DNA of 64,000 bases from Amycolatopsis rifamycinica (GCF_000695625.1 NZ_JMQI01000077.1:62001-126000); one strand, 5' to 3'; shown: positions 35,827 through 44,727, numbered from the stretch's first letter. Numbers and translations are program-made. Notes: generated by a model not told the origin, from the sequence alone.

Positions 35827-36666
35827 ATGGCCGACTACGCCGAGATCACCTACGCCGTCGCGGAGCGGGTTGCCACGGTCACGCTGAACCGTCCCGAAGC
35901 GCGCAACGGCTACACGATCCGGATGGCCGATGAACTGCAGGCCGCTATGGGGCGGGCCGATCGGGATGAGGGCGTTCGCGTTGTCGTGTTGACCGGGGCC
36001 GGGGCGGACTTCTGCGTGGGGGCCGATCTCAGCCAGGGTGGCTTCGACTTCGATCCGGAGGAGGGGCCCGGCCGGCACTGGCAGGAGCCCGCCGGCCGGT
36101 GTTCGAAGCGGATCTTCACCATGAACAAGCCCGTCATCGCCGCCCTGCACGGGGCCGCCGTCGGGGGTGGGCTCACCATCACGCTTTCCTGTGACTACCG
36201 GCTGGCGTCGGAAGACTCGCGGTTCGGCTTCGTGTTCACCCGCCGCGGTATCTACCCCGAAGGCGCGTCGGCGTGGTTCCTGCCCCGGCTCGTCGGGATG
36301 GGGACCGCGCTCGACTGGATGATCAGCGGGCGCGTCTTCGCCGCGGCCGAGGCCCTCGAGAAGGGCCTGGTGCACCGGGTTTTCCCGACCGGGACCGTGC
36401 TCGACGAGGCCTACCGGCTCGCCCGGGAGATCGTCGGGACGACCGCGCCGGTGTCCGTGGCCGTCACCCGGCAGCTGCTCTACCGGATGGCGAGCGCCGA
36501 GTCGCCGTTCCCGGTGCACGAACTCGACTCGCAGCTGATCGGCGGGCTCGGCGCGAACCCGGATGCCGTCGAGGGCGTCCTGTCGTTCCTGCAGAAACGG
36601 CCGCCGTCGTTCGGCATGCGGGTCGAGACCGACCTGCCCGACTACCTGCCCTGGCTGGAGAAATGA
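35827..36666 (+). CDS. Enoyl-CoA hydratase/isomerase family protein
   Basis: 279 aa from ATG 35827. Crotonase fold: VATVTLNRPEARNGYT, VVLTGAGADFCVGADLSQGG (oxyanion-hole Gly), PVIAALHGAAVGGGLTITLSCDYRLASEDSRFGFVFTRRGIYPEGASAWFLPRLVG with a Glu in the RRGIYPEG region. It is coupled (ATGA overlap) to an acetoacetate-decarboxylase-like gene, suggesting one short pathway. The exact CoA substrate is not evident. Confidence 0.92.
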   Translation: MADYAEITYAVAERVATVTLNRPEARNGYTIRMADELQAAMGRADRDEGVRVVVLTGAGADFCVGADLSQGGFDFDPEEGPGRHWQEPAGRCSKRIFTMNKPVIAALHGAAVGGGLTITLSCDYRLASEDSRFGFVFTRRGIYPEGASAWFLPRLVGMGTALDWMISGRVFAAAEALEKGLVHRVFPTGTVLDEAYRLAREIVGTTAPVSVAVTRQLLYRMASAESPFPVHELDSQLIGGLGANPDAVEGVLSFLQKRPPSFGMRVETDLPDYLPWLEK

Positions 36667-37247
36667 CCCCCTACCCGCCGCAACCCTGGAACCTGACCGC
36701 CGACGCGCACGTGTCGATCTGGCGGGTCCCCGCGCGTGACGTGCACCCGACCGCGCTGTCCGTCGCCGGGTACACCTCCGTCTTCACCGCCTGGATCGCC
36801 TACCGCGAACCCGGGCAGCTCAGCTACCACGAGCTGCTCGCCGCCGTCCCCGTGCGCGGGAAGCGGACCACCTGCACGATCACGCAGATCTGGGTCGACT
36901 CCGAGATCTCCCTCGCCGGCGGCCGCGAGCTGTGGGCGATCCCGAAGGACCTGGCCGCCCTGCAGTTCACCGACCGCACCTACACCGCGGCGGCCGGTGA
37001 CGACTGGATCGCCACCGCGGCCTTCACGCCGCGGCCGGGCCTGCCGGTCCGCCTCCCCGGCCGGTTCGACGTCCTCCAGGACCGCGACGGCACGCCCGTG
37101 CGGACACCGGTCGGCGCGAAGATCCGCCCCGCGCTCGCCGCGGCCGACTGGACGGTCAACGGCGGCGGCCCGCTCGGCTACCTGGCCGGGCGGCGGCCGT
37201 TCCTGAGCCTCGCCCTGCCCGGCACGCAGCTGCGGTTCGGCGCCTGA
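36663..37247 (+). CDS. Acetoacetate decarboxylase-family protein
   Basis: 194 aa, starting within the hydratase stop. PF06314-like features: WIAYREPGQLSYHELLAAVPV, TITQIWVDSEISLAGGRELWAIPKDLAAL; the Lys in IPKDLA would be the Schiff-base residue by comparison with the decarboxylase family. It is shorter than the classical enzyme. Actinobacterial members have roles in decarboxylation or polyketide-like chemistry; substrate unknown. Paired with an enoyl-CoA hydratase. Confidence 0.85.
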   Translation: MTPYPPQPWNLTADAHVSIWRVPARDVHPTALSVAGYTSVFTAWIAYREPGQLSYHELLAAVPVRGKRTTCTITQIWVDSEISLAGGRELWAIPKDLAALQFTDRTYTAAAGDDWIATAAFTPRPGLPVRLPGRFDVLQDRDGTPVRTPVGAKIRPALAAADWTVNGGGPLGYLAGRRPFLSLALPGTQLRFGA

Positions 37248-37293
37248 ACGGCATCTCTGGGTGATCACGCAATCCCGTCAGAGTGAACGTGCG

Positions 37294-37341
37294 ACACGCC
37301 ATTTAGGGTCCCGCGCGGGGGCCAACCCCTACATGTAGTCT
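37294..37341 (+). promoter_or_regulatory. Tandem NrdR-like boxes upstream of nrdAB
   Basis: ACACGCCATTTAGGGT (37294-37309) and CCCCTACATGTAGTCT (37326-37341) resemble NrdR boxes around a CATxTAG core. Their cores are 32 bases apart, about three helical turns, the usual spacing of paired NrdR sites. NrdR represses ribonucleotide reductase genes when (d)ATP is high. Confidence 0.7.
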
Positions 37342-37484
37342 CTGGTGACCGGCAGCCCCCAGCGACGGGGAGACCGCTGCGGAGGGTCGCCGGGCAGCTT
37401 TGGAGAAACCGCAGCGCACGGCGTCACCACGCCGTGTGGCGATCGAACGCGCCCATTTTTCGAGAGAGCACAGTGGAGACACGC
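37342..37484 (+). other. Structured nrdAB leader RNA region
   Basis: 143 bases containing CAGCG/CGCTG pairing around 37370 and a perfect CACGGCGT-CACC-ACGCCGTG hairpin (37417-37436), followed by an ATTTTT stretch before the ATG. It could be a regulatory leader. It lacks the conserved B12-box elements, so a standard cobalamin riboswitch is not supported. Confidence 0.5.
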
Positions 37485-40385
37485 ATGTCAGTCGAAACCG
37501 GTCAGCGGCCCTCCGCTGCCGACTCACCCACCGCGATCCGGGTCATCCGGCGGGACGGCAGCGTGTCGCCGTTCGACGCCGGCAAGATCTCGGTCGCGCT
37601 GACGAAGGCGTTCCTCGCGGTCGAGGGCGGCGACGCCGCCGCGTCCTCCCGCGTGCACCACGTCGTCGCCGAGCTCACCCAGCAGGTCGAGACCACCCTG
37701 CTGCGCCACGCCGGCCCCGAGACCGCCCTGCACATCGAGCAGATCCAGGACATCGTCGAGCTCGCCCTCATGCGCGGCGAGCACCACAAGGTCGCCCGCG
37801 CCTACGTCCTCTACCGCGAGGAGCGCGCGAAGGCCCGCGAGGCCGCGAAGCCGGCCGCGACCGAGGTCGCGCTGAACGTCAAGGGCGCCGACGGCGTCCT
37901 GCGCCCGCTCGACTGGGCCCGCGTTTCCCACGTCGTGGGCGAGGCCGTCGCCGGCCTCGCCGACGTCACGGCCGAGCCGGTGCTGGCCGAGACCAAGCGC
38001 AACCTCTACGACGGCATCAGCGCCGACGAGCTCGCCCTGGCCCAGATCATGGCCGCCCGCGTGCTGGTCGAGCAGGAGCCGAACTACTCCTACGTCTCCG
38101 CCCGCCTGCTGCTGGACAAGCTGCGCGGCGAGGCGCTGAGCTACCTGGCGCAGAAGCCGCGCCAGGCCAGCCAGGACGAGATGGCGGCCGAATACCCCGC
38201 GTACTTCCGCGCCTACCTGCGCCGCGCCATCGAACTGGAGCTGGTCGACGGCGAGCTGCAGCGCTTCGACCTGGACAGGATCACCGCCGCGATCCGCCCG
38301 GAGCGCGACCTCGACTTCGGCTTCCTCGGCCTGCAGACGCTCTACGACCGGTACTTCCAGCACCACGACGGCACCCGCTTCGAGCTGCCGCAGGCGTTCT
38401 TCATGCGCGTCGCCATGGGTCTGGCGATCCGCGAAGACGACCGCGAAGCCCGCGCGATCGAGTTTTACGAGCTGCTGTCGAGCTTCCACTTCATGGCGTC
38501 CACGCCGACGCTGTTCAACTCGGGCACCACGCGCCCGCAGCTGTCGTCCTGCTTCCTGACCACGGTGGACGACGACCTGGACTCCATCTTCCAGGCCTAC
38601 AAGAACAACGCGCTGCTGGCGAAGTACTCGGGCGGCCTCGGCAACGACTGGACCCCGGTCCGAGGCCTCGGCGCGCACATCAAGGGCACCAACGGCCAGT
38701 CGCAGGGCGTCGTGCCGTTCCTCAAGATCGCCAACGACACCGCCGTCGCGGTCAACCAGGGCGGCAAGCGCAAGGGTGCGGCGTGCGCGTACCTCGAGAC
38801 GTGGCACGTGGACATCGAGGAGTTCCTCGACCTGCGCAAGAACACCGGTGACGACCGCCGCCGCACCCACGACATGAACACCGCGAACTGGGTGCCGGAC
38901 GAGTTCCTCCGCCGCGTCGAGGCCGACGCGCAGTGGACGCTGTTCTCGCCGAACGAGACCCCGGACCTGCACGACCTCTACGGCAACGAGTTCTCGCAGC
39001 GCTACCGCGAGTACGAGGCCGCCGCCGACCGCGGCGAGATCAAGGTGTTCCGGCGCGTCCGCGCGGTCGACCTGTGGCGCCGCATGCTGACCATGCTGTT
39101 CGAGACCGGCCACCCGTGGATCACGTTCAAGGACCCGTGCAACCTGCGGTCGCCGCAGCAGCACGTCGGCGTCGTGCACTCGTCCAACCTGTGCACCGAG
39201 ATCACGCTGAACACGAACTCCGAAGAGGTCGCGGTCTGCAACCTCGGCTCGGTGAACCTGCTCAAGCACGTCACCCCCGATGGCCTCGACACCCAGCGCC
39301 TCGAGAAGACCGTGCGCACCGCCGTCCGCATGCTGGACAACGTGATCGACATCAACTTCTACACGATCCCGGAGGCGCGCCGCTCCAACCTGCGCCACCG
39401 CCCGATCGGGCTGGGGCTGATGGGGTTCCAGGACGCGCTGTTCGAGATCGGCGTGCCGCTGTCGTCCGACGCCGCCGTGCAGTTCGCCGACGAGAGCATG
39501 GAGCACATCTCCTACTACGCGATCTCGGCGTCGACCGACCTCGCCGAGGAGCGCGGCCAGTACCAGTCGTTCGAGGGCTCGCTGTGGAGCAAGGGCATCC
39601 TGCCGATCGACTCGATGCAGCTGCTCATCGACGCCCGCCAGGGTGACAACCTGGACGTCGACCTCTCCACGACGCTGGACTGGGCGCCGCTGCGCGAGCG
39701 CGTCAAGACCGTCGGCATGCGCAACTCCAACGTGATGGCGATCGCGCCCACCGCGACGATCTCCAACATCTGCGGCGTCGGCCAGTCGATCGAGCCGCTG
39801 TTCCAGAACCTGTACGTCAAGTCGAACATGTCCGGTGACTTCACCGTGGTGAACCCGCACCTGGTCCGTTCGCTCAAGGCGCGCGGGCTGTGGGACGAGG
39901 TCATGGTCAGCGACCTCAAGTACTTCGACGGCAGCCTCGGCCAGATCGACCGCGTGCCGGACGACCTGAAGGCGCTGTACGCGACGGCGTTCGAGATCGA
40001 GTCGAAGTGGCTGGTGGACGCCGGTTCGCGGCGCCAGAAGTGGATCGACCAGGCGCAGTCGCTGAACCTGTACATCGCGGCGCCGAGCGGCCGCAAGCTC
40101 GACCAGCTCTACCGCTACGCGTGGCACAAGGGCCTCAAGACCACGTACTACCTGCGCGCGCAGTCCGCGACGCACGTGGAGAAGAGCACCCTGCGCGGCA
40201 CCGACGGCAAGCTGAACGCCGTCTCCGCCACGCCGGCCCCGGCTGCCGCGGCCACCCCGGCCCCGGCTCCGGCTCCCGCGCCGGCGCCCGCGCCCGCTCC
40301 GAAGCCCGAGCCGGACGTCGACTTCGTCGCCACCGAAGGCGCCGCCTGCCGCATCGACGACCCCGACTGCGAAGCCTGCCAGTAA
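37485..40385 (+). CDS. nrdA: Ribonucleoside-diphosphate reductase alpha subunit
   Basis: 966 aa from ATG 37485 with GGAG upstream. An N-terminal ATP-cone (IRVIRRDGSVSPFDAGKISVALTKAF) and a second cone-like segment (residues about 125-215) precede the class I catalytic barrel: the LSSCFLTTVDDD Cys, NLCTEI (Asn, radical Cys, Glu) and AVCNLGSVNLL Cys. It ends with an Ala/Pro-rich linker and a DCEACQ tail Cys pair that is reduced by thioredoxin-like donors. Length matches long NrdA of the Pseudomonas type. Works with the NrdB gene directly downstream; controlled by NrdR boxes. Confidence 0.95.
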   Translation: MSVETGQRPSAADSPTAIRVIRRDGSVSPFDAGKISVALTKAFLAVEGGDAAASSRVHHVVAELTQQVETTLLRHAGPETALHIEQIQDIVELALMRGEHHKVARAYVLYREERAKAREAAKPAATEVALNVKGADGVLRPLDWARVSHVVGEAVAGLADVTAEPVLAETKRNLYDGISADELALAQIMAARVLVEQEPNYSYVSARLLLDKLRGEALSYLAQKPRQASQDEMAAEYPAYFRAYLRRAIELELVDGELQRFDLDRITAAIRPERDLDFGFLGLQTLYDRYFQHHDGTRFELPQAFFMRVAMGLAIREDDREARAIEFYELLSSFHFMASTPTLFNSGTTRPQLSSCFLTTVDDDLDSIFQAYKNNALLAKYSGGLGNDWTPVRGLGAHIKGTNGQSQGVVPFLKIANDTAVAVNQGGKRKGAACAYLETWHVDIEEFLDLRKNTGDDRRRTHDMNTANWVPDEFLRRVEADAQWTLFSPNETPDLHDLYGNEFSQRYREYEAAADRGEIKVFRRVRAVDLWRRMLTMLFETGHPWITFKDPCNLRSPQQHVGVVHSSNLCTEITLNTNSEEVAVCNLGSVNLLKHVTPDGLDTQRLEKTVRTAVRMLDNVIDINFYTIPEARRSNLRHRPIGLGLMGFQDALFEIGVPLSSDAAVQFADESMEHISYYAISASTDLAEERGQYQSFEGSLWSKGILPIDSMQLLIDARQGDNLDVDLSTTLDWAPLRERVKTVGMRNSNVMAIAPTATISNICGVGQSIEPLFQNLYVKSNMSGDFTVVNPHLVRSLKARGLWDEVMVSDLKYFDGSLGQIDRVPDDLKALYATAFEIESKWLVDAGSRRQKWIDQAQSLNLYIAAPSGRKLDQLYRYAWHKGLKTTYYLRAQSATHVEKSTLRGTDGKLNAVSATPAPAAAATPAPAPAPAPAPAPAPKPEPDVDFVATEGAACRIDDPDCEACQ

Positions 40386-40401
40386 AGGAATCCCTGCACA
40401 G

Positions 40402-41475
40402 ATGACCAACGTGGAGACGACGGACGCGACCGGCCTCGGGGAGATCGAGGTCGGCGCCGCCCGGATCAACGTCGACGACAAGCGCATGATCAACGCGCGC
40501 GCCGACGTCAACCAGCTGCTGCCCATGAAGTACAAGTGGGCGTGGGAGAAGTACCTGGCCGGCTGCAACAACCACTGGATGCCGACCGAGGTCGCCATGC
40601 AGGCCGACATCGCGCTGTGGAAGTCGCCGGACGGCCTCACCGAGGACGAGCGGCAGATGCTCAAGCGCAACCTCGGCTTCTTCGCGACCGCGGAGTCGTT
40701 GGTGGCCAACAACATCGTGCTCGCGGTGTACCGGCAGATCACCAACCCCGAGTGCCGCCAGTACCTGCTGCGCCAGGCGTTCGAGGAAGCCGTGCACACG
40801 CACACCTTCCAGTACATCTGCGAGAGCCTCGGCCTGGTCGAGGGCGAGCTGTTCAACATGTATCGCGAGGTCCCGTCCATTTCGGACAAGGACGCGTGGG
40901 CGCTGAAGTACACGCAGAACCTGGAGAACCCGGACTTCGAGACCGGGACGCCGGAGGCCGACCAGGCGTTCCTGCGTGACCTCGTCGCGTTCTACGTGAT
41001 CTTCGAGGGCATGTGGTTCTACACCGGTTTCGCGCAGATCCTGTCGCTGGGCCGCCGGAACAAGATGGTCGGCATCGCCGAGCAGTACCAGTACATCCTG
41101 CGCGACGAGTCGATCCACCTGAACTTCGGCATCGACTGCATCAACCAGATCAAGATCGAGAACCCCCACCTGTGGACCGAAGAGTTCCAGGCGGAGGTTC
41201 GCGGGATGCTGCAGGAGGCGTGCGAGCTGGAGGTCAAGTACGCGCGCGACACGATGCCGCGCGGCATGCTGGGGCTGTCGGCGCAGCTGTGCGAGCAGTA
41301 CATGCACTTCATCACCGACCGCCGCGCGCAGCAGATCGGCCTCGCCCCGATCTTCGGCGAGACCGAGAACCCGTTCCCGTGGATGTCCGAGGCGATGGAC
41401 CTGAAGAAGGAGAAGAACTTCTTCGAGACCCGCGTGATCGAGTACCAGTCGGGCGGCGCCCTCGACTGGGACTGA
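40402..41475 (+). CDS. nrdB: Ribonucleoside-diphosphate reductase beta subunit, class Ic-like
   Basis: 357 aa. Metal ligands are Glu98, Glu129, His132, Glu202, Glu236 and His239 (TAESL, EEAVHTH, FEGMW, DESIHLN). Where E. coli NrdB has Asp84 and radical Tyr122, this protein has Glu98 and Phe136 (VHTHTFQYI). The Glu98-Glu129-Glu202-Glu236 spacing (31, 73, 34) equals that of Chlamydia trachomatis NrdB (E89, E120, E193, E227), the Mn/Fe class Ic enzyme without a tyrosyl radical. It lies 16 bases after nrdA, in one operon. Confidence 0.94.
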   Translation: MTNVETTDATGLGEIEVGAARINVDDKRMINARADVNQLLPMKYKWAWEKYLAGCNNHWMPTEVAMQADIALWKSPDGLTEDERQMLKRNLGFFATAESLVANNIVLAVYRQITNPECRQYLLRQAFEEAVHTHTFQYICESLGLVEGELFNMYREVPSISDKDAWALKYTQNLENPDFETGTPEADQAFLRDLVAFYVIFEGMWFYTGFAQILSLGRRNKMVGIAEQYQYILRDESIHLNFGIDCINQIKIENPHLWTEEFQAEVRGMLQEACELEVKYARDTMPRGMLGLSAQLCEQYMHFITDRRAQQIGLAPIFGETENPFPWMSEAMDLKKEKNFFETRVIEYQSGGALDWD

Positions 41476-41503
41476 CGTCCTTCGACGAAGGCCCCGCACG
41501 GAA

Positions 41504-41541
41504 ACGCGGTGCCCGCCCGGCCTGCCGGGTGGGCACCGCGT
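41504..41541. terminator. Strong hairpin terminator after nrdB
   Basis: An 18-base stem (ACGCGGTGCCCGCCCGGC against 41524-41541, one G-U pair) with a 2-base loop, between the convergent nrdB and PPOX genes. Confidence 0.85.
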
Positions 41542-41548
41542 CGGCGCG

Positions 41549-41989
41549 TCAGTACGCGTAGCGGCGCACGGTGTCGGGGTGGATCACCAGCCGCACCTGG
41601 TCGTCCTTCAGGATCGCCTCGAGGTCGGCGGCGCGGGCCGGGTCGTCGAGGTCCCAGTACCGGGCCGCCAGGCGCGCGGCCAGGTCGTGCGCGCCGTCGG
41701 GCTCGATCGAGACCCGGCCGGTCACCGACACCCAGCGCTCCCGCTCCCCCACCGGCGCCGCCACCACGATCGACGCCCGCGGGTCCCGGCGCACCCGGCG
41801 CACCTTGGGGGCGTCCGATTCCGAGAACAGCTGGATCGTGCCGTCGGCGGCCGCCTCGAACCAGACGGGGCGGGGCTGGCTGCCGGCCACCGTCAGGAAC
41901 CCGTGCAGGGGACGGCGGAGGAACTCGAGGTCTTCGGCGGTCAGTGCGGTCGGAGAGCTCTGTGCGGTCGGAGAGGTCAGTGCGGTCAT
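41549..41989 (-). CDS. PPOX-class (F420/FMN split-barrel) oxidoreductase
   Basis: 146 aa. Split-barrel pattern: LTAEDLEFLRRPLHGFLTVAGSQPRPVWFEAAADGTIQLFSESDAPKVRRVRRDPRASIVVAAPVGERERWVSVTGRVSIE. This places it in the flavin/F420-binding PPOX family. The N-terminus contains an 18-base direct repeat (SPTAQS/SPTALT). Divergent from an AraC regulator. Substrate unknown. Confidence 0.88.
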   Translation of the reverse strand: MTALTSPTAQSSPTALTAEDLEFLRRPLHGFLTVAGSQPRPVWFEAAADGTIQLFSESDAPKVRRVRRDPRASIVVAAPVGERERWVSVTGRVSIEPDGAHDLAARLAARYWDLDDPARAADLEAILKDDQVRLVIHPDTVRRYAY

Positions 41990-42070
41990 GCCTCGATCAA
42001 ACCGGCGGAGGCCGGACGATCCCATGGGCACAACGCTCGAATCCCTGTCCATTCGTCTACCCTCGACGCC

Positions 42071-43039
42071 GTGGACGACCTCTTCCGCGGGGTGCGGGCC
42101 CACGGCTCGCTCTTCGGCAGCTCGGCCTTGGCGCCACCGTTCTCCCTGCACTTCGTCGACGGCCCCCCGTTGACCCTGTGCACGGTTCTCACCGGCGGCG
42201 GCTGGATCGTGCCCGAGCGGGGCGAACCCGAGCCGCTGCGGCCCTACGACACCGTCGTCGTGCGCGGGCCGGGGACGTTCACCTTCGTCGACGAGGTCGG
42301 CACCGCCGCCGAACCGGTCGCGTGCGGCGAGTTCTGCGCCGTCCCCGAACAGGGCGGGACGCGGCACCGGCGCGGCTGGCGCGACGACGGCGACGGCCCG
42401 ACCACCCTGATCGTCGGCGCCTACCCCGTGCGCGGCGAGATCAGCCGCCCGCTGCTGGACGCCCTGCCCGCCGTGCTGCGCGTCGACGGCGGCGGCACCG
42501 GGGACGCCGTCCTGGACCACCTCGCCACCGAGGTCGCCGCCGACACGCCCGGGCAGCAGGTCGTGCTCGACCGGCTGCTCGACTGGATGCTCGTCTGCAC
42601 CCTGCGCGCGTGGTTCGACCGGCCCGGCGGCGAACCCCCGGCGTGGTGGACCGCCCAACGCGACCCGGTGGCCGGCCCGGCGCTGCGCCTGCTGCACGAC
42701 GAACCCGCGGCGCCGTGGACGGTCGCGGCGCTGGCCGTCCGCGTCGGCGTGTCGCGGTCCACGCTGGCCAAGCGGTTCGCCGAACTGGTCGGCGAACCCC
42801 CGCTGACCTACCTCACCCGCCGCCGCATGGCGCTCGCCGCGGACCTGCTGACCGAGCGGCCGGGCGCGACCGTCGCGCAGGTGGCCCGTGCCGTGGGGTA
42901 CGCCGACCCGTTCGGCTTTAGCGCGGCGTTCAAACGGGTCCGCGGCGTCACGCCGAGCGAGTTCCGGCGCAGACCACCCGAAAAGACGGCCGCCGAGGTG
43001 TTGTCAGGGCGTCAACAAGAGGGCATCGTGGAGGGGTAG
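42071..43039 (+). CDS. AraC-family regulator with cupin-type sensor
   Basis: 322 aa from GTG 42071. N-terminal cupin (FSLHFVDGPPLTLCTVLTGGGWIVPERGEPEPLRPYDTVVVRGPGTFTFVDE) followed by two HTH motifs (PWTVAALAVRVGVSRSTLAKRFAELVGEPPLTYLTRRRMALAADLL and ATVAQVARAVGYADPFGFSAAFKRVRGVTPSEFRR). It precedes the P450 gene by 17 bases, so the two are probably co-transcribed and the regulator may respond to a P450-linked compound. The PPOX gene is divergent. Confidence 0.9.
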   Translation: MDDLFRGVRAHGSLFGSSALAPPFSLHFVDGPPLTLCTVLTGGGWIVPERGEPEPLRPYDTVVVRGPGTFTFVDEVGTAAEPVACGEFCAVPEQGGTRHRRGWRDDGDGPTTLIVGAYPVRGEISRPLLDALPAVLRVDGGGTGDAVLDHLATEVAADTPGQQVVLDRLLDWMLVCTLRAWFDRPGGEPPAWWTAQRDPVAGPALRLLHDEPAAPWTVAALAVRVGVSRSTLAKRFAELVGEPPLTYLTRRRMALAADLLTERPGATVAQVARAVGYADPFGFSAAFKRVRGVTPSEFRRRPPEKTAAEVLSGRQQEGIVEG

Positions 43040-43056
43040 CCGATCTCAGCGGGGAG

Positions 43057-44517
43057 ATGGTCACTTTGCCGGGCACCGTGAGCCGAGCCACCGAAGCACT
43101 GCGCGAACGCGTGCCGCCGCTGACCGCGTTCCCCCTGCCGCACAAGGTCGACGAACGCTGGCTGCGGTCGCGCTGGCCGGTCAAGGAACTCGCGCCACCG
43201 CCCGCGGGCAGCGGCCTCAAGCCCGTGCTGGGCGACGAAGGGCCGCCGGTGGTCGGGCACATGCTCGAGATGATGCGGTTCGGCCCGGCGTTCGGCCTGC
43301 GCCGCCACGAGCTCTACGGCCCGGTGTCGTGGACCGGCGGGTTCGGCCGCCGGATCGTCGCGCTGTCCGGCCCCGAAGCCACGCAGATCGCGCTCGTCAA
43401 CAAGGACAAGGCGTTCTCCCAGGAAGGCTGGAAGTTCTTCATCGAGAAGTTCTTCGAGCGCGGCCTGATGCTGATGGACTTCGGCGAGCACCACCTGCAC
43501 CGCCGGATCATGCAGGAGGCCTTCACGCGCCCGCGGCTGGCCGGCTACGTCGGCGAAATGGGGCCCGCGCTGCGCGAAGGCGTCGCCGGCTGGGGCTCGA
43601 GCGAACGGCCGCGGCTGTACTGGTCGCTCAAGCAGCTGACCCTCGACGTCGCGACCCGCGTGTTCATGGGCATGCGCAGCGGCGCCGACGCGGCCCGGAT
43701 CAACCGCGCGTTCGTCAGCTCCGTGCGGGCCGGCACCGCCTTCGTGCGCTTCCCGGTGCCGGGCGGGCGCTGGTCGGCGGGGCTGCACGGGCGCCGGGTG
43801 CTCGAGCGCTACTTCGGCGAAACCCTGCCCGCCAAACGACGTTCGGGCGGCGACGACCTGTTCGCCGCGCTCTGCCAGGCCACCACCGAGGACGGCGACC
43901 GGTTCTCCGACACCGACATCGTCAACCACATGATCTTCCTGATGATGGCCGCGCACGACACGACCACCATCACCAGCAGCGCCATGGCCTACTACCTGGC
44001 GAAGCACCCGGAGTGGCAGGAACGCGCCCGGGCGGAGTCCCTGGCCCTCGGCGACGACGTCCTGGACATCGAAGCCGTCGAAAAGCTCGAAACCCTGGAC
44101 CTCGTCATGAAGGAGGCGCTGCGGCTGGTCGCGCCGGTGCCGTCGCTGACCCGCCAGACCGTCAAGGACACCGAGGTGCTCGGCCACTACATCCCGGCGG
44201 GCACCCTGGTCGGCGTCTCGCCCACCGTCAACCACTTCGCGCCCGAGTGCTGGACGAACCCCTTCGCGTTCGACCCGGAGCGCTTCGCCGAGCCGCGGCG
44301 GGAGGACAAGTCGCACCGGCTGGCGTGGATGCCGTTCGGCGGCGGCGCGCACAAGTGCATCGGGCTGCACTTCGGCGGTCTCGAGGTCAAGTTGCTGATG
44401 CACGAACTGCTGCGGGCCTACCGCTGGTCGGTTCCGGAGAGTTACACCGCGCGCTGGGACTACGTCTCGCTGCCGGTGCCCGCGGACGGCCTGCCGGTCC
44501 GGCTGACCCCGCGCTGA
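43057..44517 (+). CDS. Cytochrome P450
   Basis: 486 aa from ATG 43057; a TTG at 43066 is spaced better from the GGGGAG site, so the start is uncertain. I-helix MMAAHDTTT, K-helix KEALR (ExxR) and heme loop MPFGGGAHKCIGLHFG with the axial Cys are intact. The N-terminus carries PVLGDEGPPVVGHMLEMMRFGP as in long bacterial P450s related to CYP51/CYP120-like clans. Redox partners are not encoded nearby. Function (sterol, carotenoid or secondary-metabolite oxidation) is unknown. Confidence 0.93.
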   Translation: MVTLPGTVSRATEALRERVPPLTAFPLPHKVDERWLRSRWPVKELAPPPAGSGLKPVLGDEGPPVVGHMLEMMRFGPAFGLRRHELYGPVSWTGGFGRRIVALSGPEATQIALVNKDKAFSQEGWKFFIEKFFERGLMLMDFGEHHLHRRIMQEAFTRPRLAGYVGEMGPALREGVAGWGSSERPRLYWSLKQLTLDVATRVFMGMRSGADAARINRAFVSSVRAGTAFVRFPVPGGRWSAGLHGRRVLERYFGETLPAKRRSGGDDLFAALCQATTEDGDRFSDTDIVNHMIFLMMAAHDTTTITSSAMAYYLAKHPEWQERARAESLALGDDVLDIEAVEKLETLDLVMKEALRLVAPVPSLTRQTVKDTEVLGHYIPAGTLVGVSPTVNHFAPECWTNPFAFDPERFAEPRREDKSHRLAWMPFGGGAHKCIGLHFGGLEVKLLMHELLRAYRWSVPESYTARWDYVSLPVPADGLPVRLTPR

Positions 44518-44556
44518 CCCCCCTGACCGGGCAGGCGTCCACCGTCGCATACACTA

Positions 44557-44573
44557 GGTAACGAAATGTTACC
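44557..44573. promoter_or_regulatory. GGTAAC-N5-GTTACC inverted repeat upstream of the PAS-GGDEF-EAL gene
   Basis: A perfect 6-bp dyad just after a TACACT -10-like box (44550-44555) in the 210-base gap before the signalling gene. The position suggests a repressor site at the transcription start. The cognate regulator is unknown. Confidence 0.5.
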
Positions 44574-44727
44574 GTTTGTGGAGACCCGTTCACTCGTTCA
44601 GCCGGTAGACACCCCGTGACGCACATGATGGCGTGGCATCGATCGTGGGCGAAGGCTGCAAGGTGTGGCTTCATGATCCTCGACACCGTGTCCGACCTGG
44701 CCATACCTGTGCATGAAGAGGTGGAGT

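Noticed and set aside
37342..37484. Cobalamin riboswitch upstream of nrdAB
   Set aside because: The leader has hairpins but none of the conserved B12-box core; class I genes here are explained by NrdR boxes.
37524..40913. Very long open frame antisense to nrdAB
   Set aside because: It is an effect of high third-codon GC in the real genes; the translation has no domain signature.
42071..44517. Biosynthetic gene cluster around the P450
   Set aside because: Only an AraC regulator and a P450; no synthase, terpene cyclase or tailoring set.
44574..44727. c-di-GMP riboswitch before the PAS-GGDEF-EAL gene
   Set aside because: No GEMM-type consensus elements were found.
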